A DNA stretch of 64,000 nucleotides from Lagierella massiliensis (lineage in GTDB: Bacteria; Bacillota; Clostridia; Tissierellales; Peptoniphilaceae). The DNA is taken from assembly GCF_001407835.1 (NCBI RefSeq), contig NZ_CYUO01000005.1, forward strand, positions 496,001-560,000, written 5' to 3'. Below the pieces are notes generated by a model, which was not told where the DNA came from, made no database searches, and worked only from the letters and a program-made list of their open reading frames with translations. Below, piece by piece: positions 7,334 through 15,904 of the stretch (position 1 is its first letter; each line of letters opens with the position of its first letter). The position numbers and the translations under genes are program-made.

Positions 7334-8971
7334 ATGAAACTTTTAGACATGAAAAACATCTCCATGGCATTTGGAGATAGGAAACTTTTTTCTTTTGACA
7401 GTTTGGAAATATGGTCAGGAGACAAAGTTGGACTAGTTGGTGTAAATGGATGTGGTAAGACAACTCTTTTTAAAATAATGCTTGGAGAGTTAAAGCCTCA
7501 AGATGGACTTGTCAAGCGAAACGGAAATTGGAAGGTGTTTAAGCAATTTGAATCCATTGAGAAGTTTAGTGAGATTGATGGAGAGCATAGCGGAAGATGG
7601 AATGTAAATGAGATTATAAAAAGAGACAGTAAAAAGTTTTCCGGTGGCGAAGAGACGAGAATAAGACTTGCAGACACCTTTAGTGAAAGGTCGGACTTAA
7701 TTTTGCTTGACGAACCAACTGCAAACCTCGATATTAAAGGCATTGAAAAACTAAAAAGTGCTTTAGAGAAAATAGACTCCTTTGTGCTAATTTCCCACGA
7801 CAGAAACCTATTAGACAAGTTGACCAATCGGACCATAGAGATTAGTTATGGGAAGATTTATGACTTTAATGGTAATTACTCACAATATATGCAGTGGAAA
7901 GAGGAAGATTTTTTAAGAAGACAGAGAGAATATGAAAACTATGTTGACGAGAAAAAAAGACTTCTACAAATTTCTGAAAATCAAAAGCAAAAGGCAACTA
8001 AAATGCGTGCAAAGCCAAAAAATCTTTCTAACAGTGAAATAAAACAGAGGGCATTTGGTGCTGTGGGCAAATCCTTTGGTGGAAAGGAAAAGAGTTTTCA
8101 AAGGGCTGCAAAGCATACTGAAAAGAGGATTGAACAGCTGGATAAAAAGGAGAAGCCTTTGAAGAATCCAGTTATTCGTCCAAACTTTAATCTAACAGAA
8201 CCTCCCAATAATAGATTTATTATTGAAGGAGAAAGTATAAATTTTTCCTATGGGAATAGAGTTATATTTAAAAATGCGAACTTTAAATTAAAGAGAAACA
8301 AGAGAACTGCACTGGTTGGAGAAAATGGATGCGGTAAGACAACACTCCTTAAACTTATTGAAGAAGGTTGCGAGAGCATAAGGATTGTTCCTAAAGCAAA
8401 GCTTGGAATCTATAGGCAGTCTTTGGATCAAATTGACGAAGGGAAAAATTTGCTGGAAAATATAAATTCAGTTTCCATTCAAGAAGAGGAAGTAAATAGA
8501 AATGTACTCATAAGAATGGGTTTTAGAAGACAAGACTTTCACAAGAGCGCTGCAGTTTTGTCCGGTGGAGAAAAAATAAAACTTACATTTGCAATGCTAT
8601 TTGTTTCTGATGTAAATGTACTATTACTTGACGAACCTACAAATTTTTTAGATATTGACTCCATAAAGGCCATAGAAAATCTATTCTTAGACTTTGAAGG
8701 CACAATGCTATTTGTGTCCCACGATAGGCATTTTATAGATTCCCTCAGTGATGAAATTTTTATTATTGAAGATAAAAAAATAAAATCTTTCCAAGGAAAT
8801 TTAACTGAGTATGAACAATCAAAAAAAGTTAAGTCAGGTGGCAACGAGGACAAGCTATTACTTGAAATGAAAAAAACTGCATTATTGAGTGAGCTTAGTC
8901 TTGGCATTAGAAATAAAGATGAGATTATCAAAGAGCTTGATGAAGTTGAGAAGAAACTAAAGGAGATTTAA
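7334..8971 (+). CDS. ABC-F family ATP-binding protein (ribosome-protection type)
   Basis: A 545-residue soluble protein with two ABC ATPase domains and no membrane segment. Domain 1 has Walker A GVNGCGKTT, signature FSGGEETR and Walker B LILLDEPTANLD. Domain 2 has GENGCGKTT, LSGGEKIK and VLLLDEPTNFLD. A long basic linker (about residues 195-285, rich in K, R and Q) lies between them, as in ABC-F proteins that enter the ribosomal E site. A linker of this type occurs in antibiotic-resistance ABC-F proteins (Lsa, Vga, Sal), but the drug, if any, cannot be read from sequence. ATG 7334 is preferred because AGGAGG lies 4 bases before it; an upstream TTG overlaps that site. Confidence 0.82.
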   Translation: MKLLDMKNISMAFGDRKLFSFDSLEIWSGDKVGLVGVNGCGKTTLFKIMLGELKPQDGLVKRNGNWKVFKQFESIEKFSEIDGEHSGRWNVNEIIKRDSKKFSGGEETRIRLADTFSERSDLILLDEPTANLDIKGIEKLKSALEKIDSFVLISHDRNLLDKLTNRTIEISYGKIYDFNGNYSQYMQWKEEDFLRRQREYENYVDEKKRLLQISENQKQKATKMRAKPKNLSNSEIKQRAFGAVGKSFGGKEKSFQRAAKHTEKRIEQLDKKEKPLKNPVIRPNFNLTEPPNNRFIIEGESINFSYGNRVIFKNANFKLKRNKRTALVGENGCGKTTLLKLIEEGCESIRIVPKAKLGIYRQSLDQIDEGKNLLENINSVSIQEEEVNRNVLIRMGFRRQDFHKSAAVLSGGEKIKLTFAMLFVSDVNVLLLDEPTNFLDIDSIKAIENLFLDFEGTMLFVSHDRHFIDSLSDEIFIIEDKKIKSFQGNLTEYEQSKKVKSGGNEDKLLLEMKKTALLSELSLGIRNKDEIIKELDEVEKKLKEI

Positions 8972-8991
8972 AAATAAACTGGAGAGATATT

Positions 8992-9584
8992 ATGAAAAAA
9001 AATATACAAAAAACTATTAATTGGAATCCTTTGTTTATGTTTATTTACTTCATGCAAATCAAATAAACAAAGAGCAGGCGGTGAAAGAACTTCGACTGAA
9101 GAAACTAAAAGCACCGAAATATTAAAAGGTAGTAATACAGAGACTACAGAATCAAAAGAACCAAGGACTACAAACAAAACTGAAACTGCTAAAGAGAAAA
9201 ACTATAAAAATTTAATTGAAAGAAGACGGTGCATATATGGCTTCAATTATAGCTTCAGATAAGGGCGAGGTTAACGAATACAACATGGCTTCAGTATATG
9301 AAGTTCAGTTTGATGAGGATGTAATTATAGTCAAAGGCTCTTTCAATTACTCTGAAGATTATGACGGGATGACAGAATCTGACGATAAAATACTTTCAAA
9401 TGACGAGTATAGTTTTAAAATAGATGCGTCTACAAAATATATGGCTGTTGGTGGAATGAATGAACCAAGTGACATGGGTTTAGAAAGATTTTTAAGTTAT
9501 TTTAAAGAGGTTGAGAACTCTGGACTTGGATTGATAATAATAGTTGAAAATGGAGTTTCAAAAGAAGTTTTAATATCATCGTAA
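8992..9584 (+). pseudogene. lipoprotein broken by two frameshifts
   Basis: ATG 8992 follows GGAGAG but runs into a stop after 24 codons. In another frame the sequence reads YKKLLIGILCLCLFTSCKSNK, a lipoprotein signal with the lipobox LFTSC, followed by a Thr/Glu/Lys-rich linker. The two frames are joined by an A8 tract directly after the ATG: one A more or less restores a lipoprotein start. A second frame change near 9217 connects the linker to a 120-residue C-terminal domain (GAYMASIIASDKGEV to the stop at 9584). The domain is not one I recognise. It is probably a pseudogene; assembly errors in homopolymers are the alternative. Confidence 0.6.
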
Positions 9585-9594
9585 AGGAGATAGT

Positions 9595-10455
9595 ATGAAA
9601 GAAAATTTTAAAATAGAAAGCTCCTCAGGAGTAGATTTGGGTGTAAGTTTTTTTAAAAGCGATGAATCAAAGGCGCTTATCCAAATTGTCCATGGAATGC
9701 AGGAACACAAGGAAAGGTACGATGACTTTGCAAACTATCTTTGTTCCAATGGCTATGATGTTGTGATCCACGATCATCTTGGTCATGGAAAAAGCATAAA
9801 CCAGGAACATCCACTTGGAGATTTGGTTTCCATAGAAAATTTAATTTCAGATATTCATATAATTCGCAATCACATAGACTTTGAAGGAGATTATATTTGC
9901 TTTGGCCATAGCATGGGTTCATTTCTTGCAAGAATATACTCTTCTATATATCCAGTTGATAAATTGGTCGCATGTGGTACAGGTCAACCAAGTAAGATAG
10001 CGGCAGGTTTTTTAAAATTTCTATTGAAATTTCAAAAAGAAAAAACGCCACTTCCAAATATTCAAAAGCTTGTTATTGGACCTTATGAAAAAAATTTTGA
10101 AGATCCTAACACATGGATTTCAAATAACGAGGAGAATAGAAAAGCGTATTTGGAAGACGAACTTTGTGGTAATCCCTTTACAAGAGAAGGTTTTGAAATT
10201 TTAGCAGATATAGTAATAAGATTAAATGATGAAAATACATTTAAAAACTGTACTGCAAAGGAAATACTACTAATTGCAGGATCATGCGACCCTGTGGGAG
10301 ACTTTGCAAAGGGAATAAAAAAAGTTGAAGATAAATATCAGAGCTATGGGAAATCAGTTCAAAAAATAATTTATCAAGATATGGCACACGAAATATTAAA
10401 TGAAAAAGAGAATAAAAAAGTTTATAAAGATGTTTTGGATTTTGTAAACAAGTAA
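9595..10455 (+). CDS. alpha/beta hydrolase (lysophospholipase / monoacylglycerol lipase-like)
   Basis: A 286-residue serine hydrolase of the Hydrolase_4 group. The oxyanion region is IVHGMQEHKERYDDFA, the HGHGKS element is HDHLGHGKS, and the nucleophile elbow is CFGHSMGSFLARIY with Ser about 106. The acid is probably the Asp in GSCDPVGDF (about residue 233) and the base the His in DMAHEIL (about 264). There is no signal peptide, so it is likely cytoplasmic. Substrates in the family are mono- or lysoacyl lipids; the exact one is inference. The start has AAAGGAGATAG upstream and follows the broken lipoprotein by 10 bases. Confidence 0.82.
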   Translation: MKENFKIESSSGVDLGVSFFKSDESKALIQIVHGMQEHKERYDDFANYLCSNGYDVVIHDHLGHGKSINQEHPLGDLVSIENLISDIHIIRNHIDFEGDYICFGHSMGSFLARIYSSIYPVDKLVACGTGQPSKIAAGFLKFLLKFQKEKTPLPNIQKLVIGPYEKNFEDPNTWISNNEENRKAYLEDELCGNPFTREGFEILADIVIRLNDENTFKNCTAKEILLIAGSCDPVGDFAKGIKKVEDKYQSYGKSVQKIIYQDMAHEILNEKENKKVYKDVLDFVNK

Positions 10456-10459
10456 AGAG

Positions 10460-10481
10460 CAGGCAAGTTGCCTGTTTTTTT
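10460..10481 (+). terminator. Rho-independent terminator
   Basis: CAGGC pairs with GCCTG around a 5-base loop, followed by seven T. It follows the hydrolase stop codon by four bases. Confidence 0.7.
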
Positions 10482-10523
10482 CTTGACCCATAATGGGTAT
10501 AAATATCAAAGGAGAGTGAAAAT

Positions 10524-11012
10524 ATGGATAGAAATTTTTTAAGAGAATTTATAGGACGAACAGGAGTTGGGATTGTAAAGTACATTAAGGCAATAGTTAT
10601 AGCGTCATTAATAAACTTTATAGTTTTACTTTTCGGACTTAAATATGCAAATGTGTCCTACTATGGACTAATAGCATTTGCCATAGCTGTGGTAGATGTA
10701 CTTCCGGTACTTGGAGCAGGAATTGTTTTAATACCATGGGCTATAATAGTTTTAATACAGGGCAACACACATTTGGCAGTGACATTAATAGTGCTTTATC
10801 TAATAACATTTGTACTAACACAAATACTTCAACCACTAATACTTGGAAAGAGCATTGGACTTAAACCACTTTACACCTTGGGAATAACTTTAGTTTGTAT
10901 GTTTGTTTTAACACCAGGAGTTGGAGCTATTGTGGGAGCACTAATATCTATTATGGTTGCTGTATTTATCGATATGAAAAATGGAAATATTTTTGGTGAA
11001 GATAGGAAATAA
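10524..11012 (+). CDS. AI-2E family transporter, C-terminal half only
   Basis: A 162-residue membrane protein whose sequence matches the second half of AI-2E/YtvI-like permeases: YYGLIAFAIAVVDVLPVLGAG (with a gap-free helix), LTQILQPLILGKSIGLKPL, and TPGVGAIVGALISI. Family members are usually about 350 residues; the first four helices are missing. Even so, it has its own good ribosome binding site (AAGGAGAGTG) and lies between two terminators, so it may be expressed. It is either a truncated gene or a short form of the family. The substrate is unknown. Confidence 0.7.
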   Translation: MDRNFLREFIGRTGVGIVKYIKAIVIASLINFIVLLFGLKYANVSYYGLIAFAIAVVDVLPVLGAGIVLIPWAIIVLIQGNTHLAVTLIVLYLITFVLTQILQPLILGKSIGLKPLYTLGITLVCMFVLTPGVGAIVGALISIMVAVFIDMKNGNIFGEDRK

Positions 11013-11030
11013 TTTTAAAAAATTTGGGAG

Positions 11031-11061
11031 AAGAGTTCGAATTATTATCGGACTCTTTTTA
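11031..11061 (+). terminator. Rho-independent terminator
   Basis: AAGAGTTCGA pairs with TCGGACTCTT (one G-T) across a 7-base loop and is followed by TTTTT-type sequence. Confidence 0.7.
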
Positions 11062-11069
11062 TGAATAAA

Positions 11070-11099
11070 TTGCTTTTTTTAATTTGTCTATGCTAATAT
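11070..11099 (+). promoter_or_regulatory. predicted sigma-A promoter of the restriction-modification operon
   Basis: TTGCTT, an 18-base spacer, then TAATAT preceded by TG one base earlier (an extended -10). It lies just after a terminator and 58 bases before the start codon of the nuclease-methyltransferase gene. Confidence 0.45.
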
Positions 11100-11157
11100 G
11101 GAATTAAGGATAAGGAATAAATTATTAAATGCTTAAATTTTAAGGAGAATAAGTAAA

Positions 11158-13263
11158 ATGGGCAAATCTGAACAGATGATACAAAATGAAATATATAGCA
11201 ATAATACAACTATTTTAGATAAATATGAGTGTTTAAGCTTAGGCGCAACTACAATTAATAATTTAATGAAATCATCAATCATTAAAGAATATTCAGTAAA
11301 TAATAAAATTGGCTCAAAAAAACCTGATGTATTAATAATTGATAGTGAAAAAAATGTAATTATCTATGTCGAGCAAAAAAGACCGAGTAAGTTAAAGAGT
11401 GAAAAAGATATAAAGGAAGCTATAAATCAAGAACTTTATGTTGCAAAAGCAATAAATGCAAAAATATATGTAGTTAGTGATGGAAGTTCATATATTTGGA
11501 TTAATCCTAAAACTGGAAATCCAATTATTGATGAAAACAAGAATTTAATTAATTTAGAAATCAAACCAAAAGAAAATGGCAAAGAAGTTGCTAAGTTAAT
11601 AAATGATATATTGATATCAATAAATGATGAGTCTGATCAGATACTAAAAAAAGAATTTTTAGATCCAACAGATTTAGCGGTAAAAATAAATAGAAAATTA
11701 GTAAATTTGACTTTTGCTTCAGCCAAAATGTCTTTATATACTTTTGTTGAATTATTTTTATTCAAATATCTATCAGATATTGGGGTATTAAGTGGAGATA
11801 GTTCATTTTCTTATATTGCAAATATGTACAAAGAAGAATATAAAAAAATAGATCCAAGTATCAATGACGCAAAAGTATTAGGTAAATACTTAGATGGACC
11901 AAGAGAAACTATGAAAACCCTATTTCCAGAGGGAGAAGACGGTACAAGCATTATAAATGGTCAAGTTTTTCATGTTAAAAAAGATGAATATAATCAATAT
12001 GTAAGTCTTGATAATACAGATAAAATATTTAAAGAAGTTGTCTTAGAATTTGAAAACTATGAAAAAGAAAATGGAAAATTTATACATATAAGTACAGATT
12101 TCAAGTCGAAACTATTTGAAACATTTATGAAACATAGTGATGAAAAATCAAATATGGGACAGTTTTTCACACCATTAAAGATAGTAAATGAGATGATTGA
12201 AATGGTTGATATATATGAAGGGATGTCAATTTGTGATCCAGCATGTGGGGTTGGAAAATTTATCTTGGAATCAATAGAAGATAAAATTTCTGAATACTTT
12301 ACCTATAAAAAGAAAAAATTAGAAAAACGAATTGAAATAATTGGCTACGATAAGATGATGTCTGAAAGAGATGACTTAACAATAATACTTGCTAAGGCTA
12401 ATATGCTTATTTATTTTTCTGAACTTTTTAAGAAAAATAACTCTTTACAAGATGTTAAAACCATATCTCAAAGTCTACTGAATGATTCTTATTACCTTCA
12501 CCAAACAATGCTTGGAACCTTGGGAGAGTTAGAAGAAAATAAATATGATTTAATACTTGCGAACCCTCCGTATTATCAAAGCAAGGTAATGATGGAAGAA
12601 GCAAAAGCTACTGGATATTACGATTTAAATGGTGCTGGAGTCGAAAGCTTGTTTTTAGAATGGATATTAAAATCGCTTAAACCAGGGGGAACTGCAAATG
12701 TTGTATTGCCTGATGGTATATTCTCTAACTATGCTAACTCTAAGTTAAAAGAATATATGCTAAACAATTTCTTTATAGAAGCAATAATTTCCCTACCAGT
12801 AGGAGCGTTTTTTAACACACCTAAAAAGACTTATATATTGACAGTTAGAAAAGCAACAGAAGGAGAAAAAGAAGACAATAAAAAACAAGATTATCCTGTA
12901 TTTACTTATATTGCAACGAGTATAGGAGAAAGTCTTGATGTATATAGGTTTGACATAGAAGATAATGATTTAAAAGAAGCCGTTGCCAAATACAATTTCT
13001 ATAGAAAAGAAGATAAAAACAACCTAAGAGATTTAATAAAAAATCACATTGAATCAGATCCAAAGTTGAAATTAATAGATATAAAAGAATTTGATAAAGA
13101 TAAATCTTGGATAATAGAGAATTTTTGGTCAGAAGAAGAAAAAATAGAGATGGGACTTAAAAAGGCAAAAAAGGTTGTTACTGTTGATGAATTTCAAATG
13201 TTGCTGGATGATATGATTTCTCTAATGAATGAATTCAAGGAGGAATTAGAATGGCTGAAGTAA
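11158..13263 (+). CDS. fused restriction nuclease-N6-adenine methyltransferase (BcgI-like / type IIG-IIB)
   Basis: A 701-residue protein joining cleavage and modification. Residues about 1-120 form an HsdR_N-like PD-(D/E)xK nuclease domain with Pro56-Asp57, Glu72 and Lys74 (KKPDVL, then YVEQKRP). Residues about 300-600 form an N6-adenine methyltransferase of the HsdM type: KSNMGQFFTPLKIVNEM, AdoMet motif DPACGVGKF (about 360) and catalytic NPPY (Asn469). BcgI subunit A has the same order. The downstream gene overlaps by 13 bases and supplies the specificity subunit. A promoter and AAGGAGAATAAG ribosome binding site precede it. All key residues are present, so I infer an active system. Confidence 0.85.
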   Translation: MGKSEQMIQNEIYSNNTTILDKYECLSLGATTINNLMKSSIIKEYSVNNKIGSKKPDVLIIDSEKNVIIYVEQKRPSKLKSEKDIKEAINQELYVAKAINAKIYVVSDGSSYIWINPKTGNPIIDENKNLINLEIKPKENGKEVAKLINDILISINDESDQILKKEFLDPTDLAVKINRKLVNLTFASAKMSLYTFVELFLFKYLSDIGVLSGDSSFSYIANMYKEEYKKIDPSINDAKVLGKYLDGPRETMKTLFPEGEDGTSIINGQVFHVKKDEYNQYVSLDNTDKIFKEVVLEFENYEKENGKFIHISTDFKSKLFETFMKHSDEKSNMGQFFTPLKIVNEMIEMVDIYEGMSICDPACGVGKFILESIEDKISEYFTYKKKKLEKRIEIIGYDKMMSERDDLTIILAKANMLIYFSELFKKNNSLQDVKTISQSLLNDSYYLHQTMLGTLGELEENKYDLILANPPYYQSKVMMEEAKATGYYDLNGAGVESLFLEWILKSLKPGGTANVVLPDGIFSNYANSKLKEYMLNNFFIEAIISLPVGAFFNTPKKTYILTVRKATEGEKEDNKKQDYPVFTYIATSIGESLDVYRFDIEDNDLKEAVAKYNFYRKEDKNNLRDLIKNHIESDPKLKLIDIKEFDKDKSWIIENFWSEEEKIEMGLKKAKKVVTVDEFQMLLDDMISLMNEFKEELEWLK

Positions 13264-14969
13264 GGTATAAAGAAGTCAAATTAGATGACATTATGGATAA
13301 TCAGGGAGGAAGCTCAAAGTACTCACTTAAATATATCAATACTAATCCAGGAGAATATCCAGTTTATTCCGCAAAAACAACTGGTGACATGAATAAAGGT
13401 TATATAAATACCTATGATTATGATATAGAATGTTTGCAAATAACTACAAATGGTGCAAATGCAGGAACCATAATTTATAGGGAAAAGACAAAATTTTCCT
13501 TAGGATCGGATTCAAGAATATGGTATTGTAAAGAAGATATTGGCAACATATCGCTTAAATATATAGAAATAAAATTAAGGTCGGTATTTTCTTCTAAAGA
13601 TTTTTCTTGGACAAAGAAAGCATCATTATATAGGATAAAAAACATTAAATTTGAAATTCCAGTTGATGAGAATGGTAATTATGATATAGAAAAACAAAAA
13701 GAAATAGTAAAAAAATATGAAATTGTAGATGAAAAGAAAAAGGAACTTAAAGAGAAATTAGAATATTTTAAAGACGTTCAAGTTGATTTTATGGCTACTG
13801 AATTATCAAAAAGCAAATCTATGAAAATAAAAGATATATTCGATTTATCAATAGGTTCTAATGGATCAAATTTTACAAAAACTTTTATTAAAAATAATAG
13901 TGGAGATATTCCAGTTTATGGAGCAAGCAAAGATAATGAAATACCATCTTATGGGTACGTAGAAGATAATGCAGTAATAAAAGAAAAAAAGAATGGTAAA
14001 ATTCAAGAAACGAATGTCAAGTATTTTAATGACTGTTTGACTTACAATATTGATGGATTCGCTGGTTATGTTTTTTATAGAGAGGGGAAATTTAGTTTAA
14101 GTGAAAAAGTGAGTCCTTTAATAATAAAAGATGAATACAAAAATTATTTAATTCCTGAGTATTTGAAGTTTGCTATAGAGCCGATATTCAGAAATAATAG
14201 AAAAGGTCGTCTTGGAGAAAGCGAGATGAATGAATACACTAAGCTTTATAAAAATATGATTAAAGATATAGAAATTAACATTCCTATAAATGAAGATGGA
14301 ACATTCGATTTAGAAAAACAAAATCAGATTGTAAGAAAGTATAAAGCTATTGAAGAAATGAAAAAATCTATCTTAGATAAGGGTCTTCCTTTTACGCTAT
14401 CAAATGTTCAGTTCGATGGCGAAACTCCATATATATATATATATATAAGGGTTAGGGACTTATTTGATATACAAAGGGGTAAGTCAATTTATACAAAAAC
14501 TTATTGTAAAAATAATAAGGGAGAATATCCAGTATATTCAGCAGATAATAATAATCCTTTGGGGTACAGAAATGAATATGATCATGATGGTAAATATCTT
14601 AGCTCATCAATAAACGGTATTGCAGGAGTTTTAACGATTTTAGAGGGAAAATTTTCTACAAATGCAGATCGAGTTGTATTTATTCCAAAAGTAGAAAATA
14701 TTAATCTTGATTATGTAAAAAATATTATAGAGCCTATTCTTAGAAACAAAAACAAAGGAAGAAAGGGTCTAAAAGGGAAAAATGAATTTACAAAACTTAC
14801 ACCAAGTATGATAGAAGATGAGATGATACCAATTCCATATGATGTGTATGGAGAGGTATTTTCGGAAAAGCAAAGCATTATTGCAACTAAATATAAATCA
14901 ATAGATATGATAAAAAAAGAAATTGAAAATAGATTAAGTGAATTAATAAACATTGATTTATTTTTTTAG
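13251..14969 (+). CDS. HsdS-like specificity subunit with three target-recognition modules
   Basis: A 572-residue DNA-recognition subunit. Three homologous modules are visible at residues about 5-175, 190-378 and 400-570. Each starts with a strand block ending GEYPVYSA or GDIPVYGA, includes a REGKFSL/LEGKFST-type element, and closes with IPxDxxGxxDxEKQ plus a helical K-Y-x-x-I linker. Normal HsdS subunits carry two target-recognition domains and BcgI-type S subunits about 340 residues, so this one is one module longer. Residues 394-399 (YIYIYI) are encoded by an (AT)9 tract between modules 2 and 3. It overlaps the upstream gene by 13 bases, with AAGGAGGAATTA as ribosome binding site. Confidence 0.85.
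   Translation: MAEVRYKEVKLDDIMDNQGGSSKYSLKYINTNPGEYPVYSAKTTGDMNKGYINTYDYDIECLQITTNGANAGTIIYREKTKFSLGSDSRIWYCKEDIGNISLKYIEIKLRSVFSSKDFSWTKKASLYRIKNIKFEIPVDENGNYDIEKQKEIVKKYEIVDEKKKELKEKLEYFKDVQVDFMATELSKSKSMKIKDIFDLSIGSNGSNFTKTFIKNNSGDIPVYGASKDNEIPSYGYVEDNAVIKEKKNGKIQETNVKYFNDCLTYNIDGFAGYVFYREGKFSLSEKVSPLIIKDEYKNYLIPEYLKFAIEPIFRNNRKGRLGESEMNEYTKLYKNMIKDIEINIPINEDGTFDLEKQNQIVRKYKAIEEMKKSILDKGLPFTLSNVQFDGETPYIYIYIRVRDLFDIQRGKSIYTKTYCKNNKGEYPVYSADNNNPLGYRNEYDHDGKYLSSSINGIAGVLTILEGKFSTNADRVVFIPKVENINLDYVKNIIEPILRNKNKGRKGLKGKNEFTKLTPSMIEDEMIPIPYDVYGEVFSEKQSIIATKYKSIDMIKKEIENRLSELINIDLFF
14429..14447 (+). repeat. (AT)9 dinucleotide tract inside the specificity gene
   Basis: Nine AT units plus one A, read as TAT ATA codons (YIYIYI, residues 394-399). 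Adding one unit gives TAA at the end of the tract. Losing one gives AAG GGT TAG three codons later. Either change therefore ends the protein at about residue 396-400, right after the second recognition module. This is the structure of a slipped-strand contingency locus. Confidence 0.9.
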
Positions 14970-14973
14970 TAAC

Positions 14974-15013
14974 AAGGCGATTAGAAATTAAAAAATCTAA
15001 TCGTCTTTTTATA
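14974..15013 (+). terminator. Rho-independent terminator after the restriction-modification operon
   Basis: AAGGCGATTAGA pairs with TCTAATCGTCTT (one G-T) and is followed by TTTT. It starts 4 bases after the specificity gene stop. Confidence 0.8.
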
Positions 15014-15033
15014 TTACAAGAAAGGAGATTAGT

Positions 15034-15285
15034 ATGAAAAAAATAGAACAAATAAGACAAGAGTCAAAAGAAATAAAAGATAAAATTGACAATGAAGAAA
15101 GATTAAGGCAACTAAAAAATCAAGAGCAAAAGATATTAAAACAAAACATAGGAAAAAGAAGAAAAGAAAAAACTCATATGCTAATAACAAGAGGAGTAAT
15201 CTTAGAAAGTCTTATTGATAATGCAGAAGAACTAACAGATGAAGAAATAAAAAATATTAAAAAAGTAAAGCAAAAAAGAGAGTAA
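15034..15285 (+). CDS. DUF3847 family protein of mobilizable elements
   Basis: An 83-residue, highly charged helical protein. The C-terminal block RRKEKTHMLITRGVILESLI is the DUF3847 signature. These small proteins sit directly upstream of MobA/MobL relaxase genes in Firmicute integrative and mobilizable elements and may assist DNA processing; the role is not established. AGAAAGGAG precedes the start. No intact relaxase follows here, so the gene is an orphan of a lost element. Confidence 0.65.
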   Translation: MKKIEQIRQESKEIKDKIDNEERLRQLKNQEQKILKQNIGKRRKEKTHMLITRGVILESLIDNAEELTDEEIKNIKKVKQKRE

Positions 15286-15605
15286 AACTCTACCGAAAAC
15301 AATCGTGGGGTGGGAATTCTACCGCTTATCACTATTATATAGAAAATATAAAAAAGGCAAAAAAGGTAAAAAAGAAGTCCCAAGAAATGGACTTTATACA
15401 TTGAATTAATCACTGCAATGATTAATTTAATAGCCCAAATATTGGCACTTCTATTAACTCTATGGGGAATGGGGCTTATATAAAGCCCTACCCCTTACTA
15501 CTCTATATAAGTATACCAAAAAAATAAAAAAAAAGTACAGTAAAGGAATGACTTTATAGAAAAAGATTTATAGATACCAGAGTATCAAAGAAAAGCAAGC
15601 TAAAA
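15286..15605. other. non-coding remnant region between DUF3847 and rpoB
   Basis: No intact gene. Scraps of reading frame rich in lysine are interrupted by stops. A GGGCTT/AAGCCC palindrome lies near 15473-15489. A 21-residue hydrophobic frame (MINLIAQILALLLTLWGMGLI in pieces, 15418-15483) lacks a ribosome binding site. The region probably derives from the mobilizable element that left the DUF3847 gene. Confidence 0.4.
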
Positions 15606-15758
15606 GTGGAAAGAAAAAATAAAGAAAGGAATAGGTATAGCAGCTCTCGCTCATCTGCAAGGCTTTATGCGAGAGAATACGCTGAAAGTATAGAAAACAT
15701 CAAAGAACTTGAAGAGATTTTCAAAAATGAGAACAAGAATTATCTTGGAGATGAATAA
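15606..15758 (+). pseudogene. small unrecognised ORF, probable gene fragment
   Basis: GTG 15606 opens a 50-codon frame with the sequence SSSRSSARLYAREYAES and IKELEEIFKNENKN, ending at TAA 15756-15758. It is hydrophilic and helical, and looks like the end of a longer protein rather than a complete one. No ribosome binding site is clear. Its position after DUF3847 suggests it belonged to the same mobile element. Function unknown. Confidence 0.3.
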
Positions 15759-15784
15759 AAACAAAGTAGATTTGATCTAAATAA

Positions 15785-15822
15785 AAACACGTTGACTATA
15801 TGGTCCATGTGTTTATTTTTTT
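15785..15822 (+). terminator. Rho-independent terminator upstream of rpoB
   Basis: AAACAC pairs with GTGTTT, with an inner GAC/GTC stem, followed by ATTTTTTT. It separates the mobile-element scraps from the rpoB leader. Confidence 0.6.
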
Positions 15823-15904
15823 ACTCACATTCAAAACTTTTATTATAATAATGTAGGGAAAAAATTTAATTGCTTAAAATTGTCGCTACAAGGGGCTTGA
15901 TTGT

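Noticed and set aside
10483-10510. TTGACC followed by TATAAA upstream of the AI-2E fragment as a promoter
   Set aside because: The spacer is only about 9 bases, far too short for sigma-A.
15418-15483. 21-residue hydrophobic ORF (MINLIAQILALLLTLWGM...) that looks like a type I toxin peptide
   Set aside because: No ribosome binding site, no promoter or antisense RNA signal nearby, and it lies in mobile-element debris.
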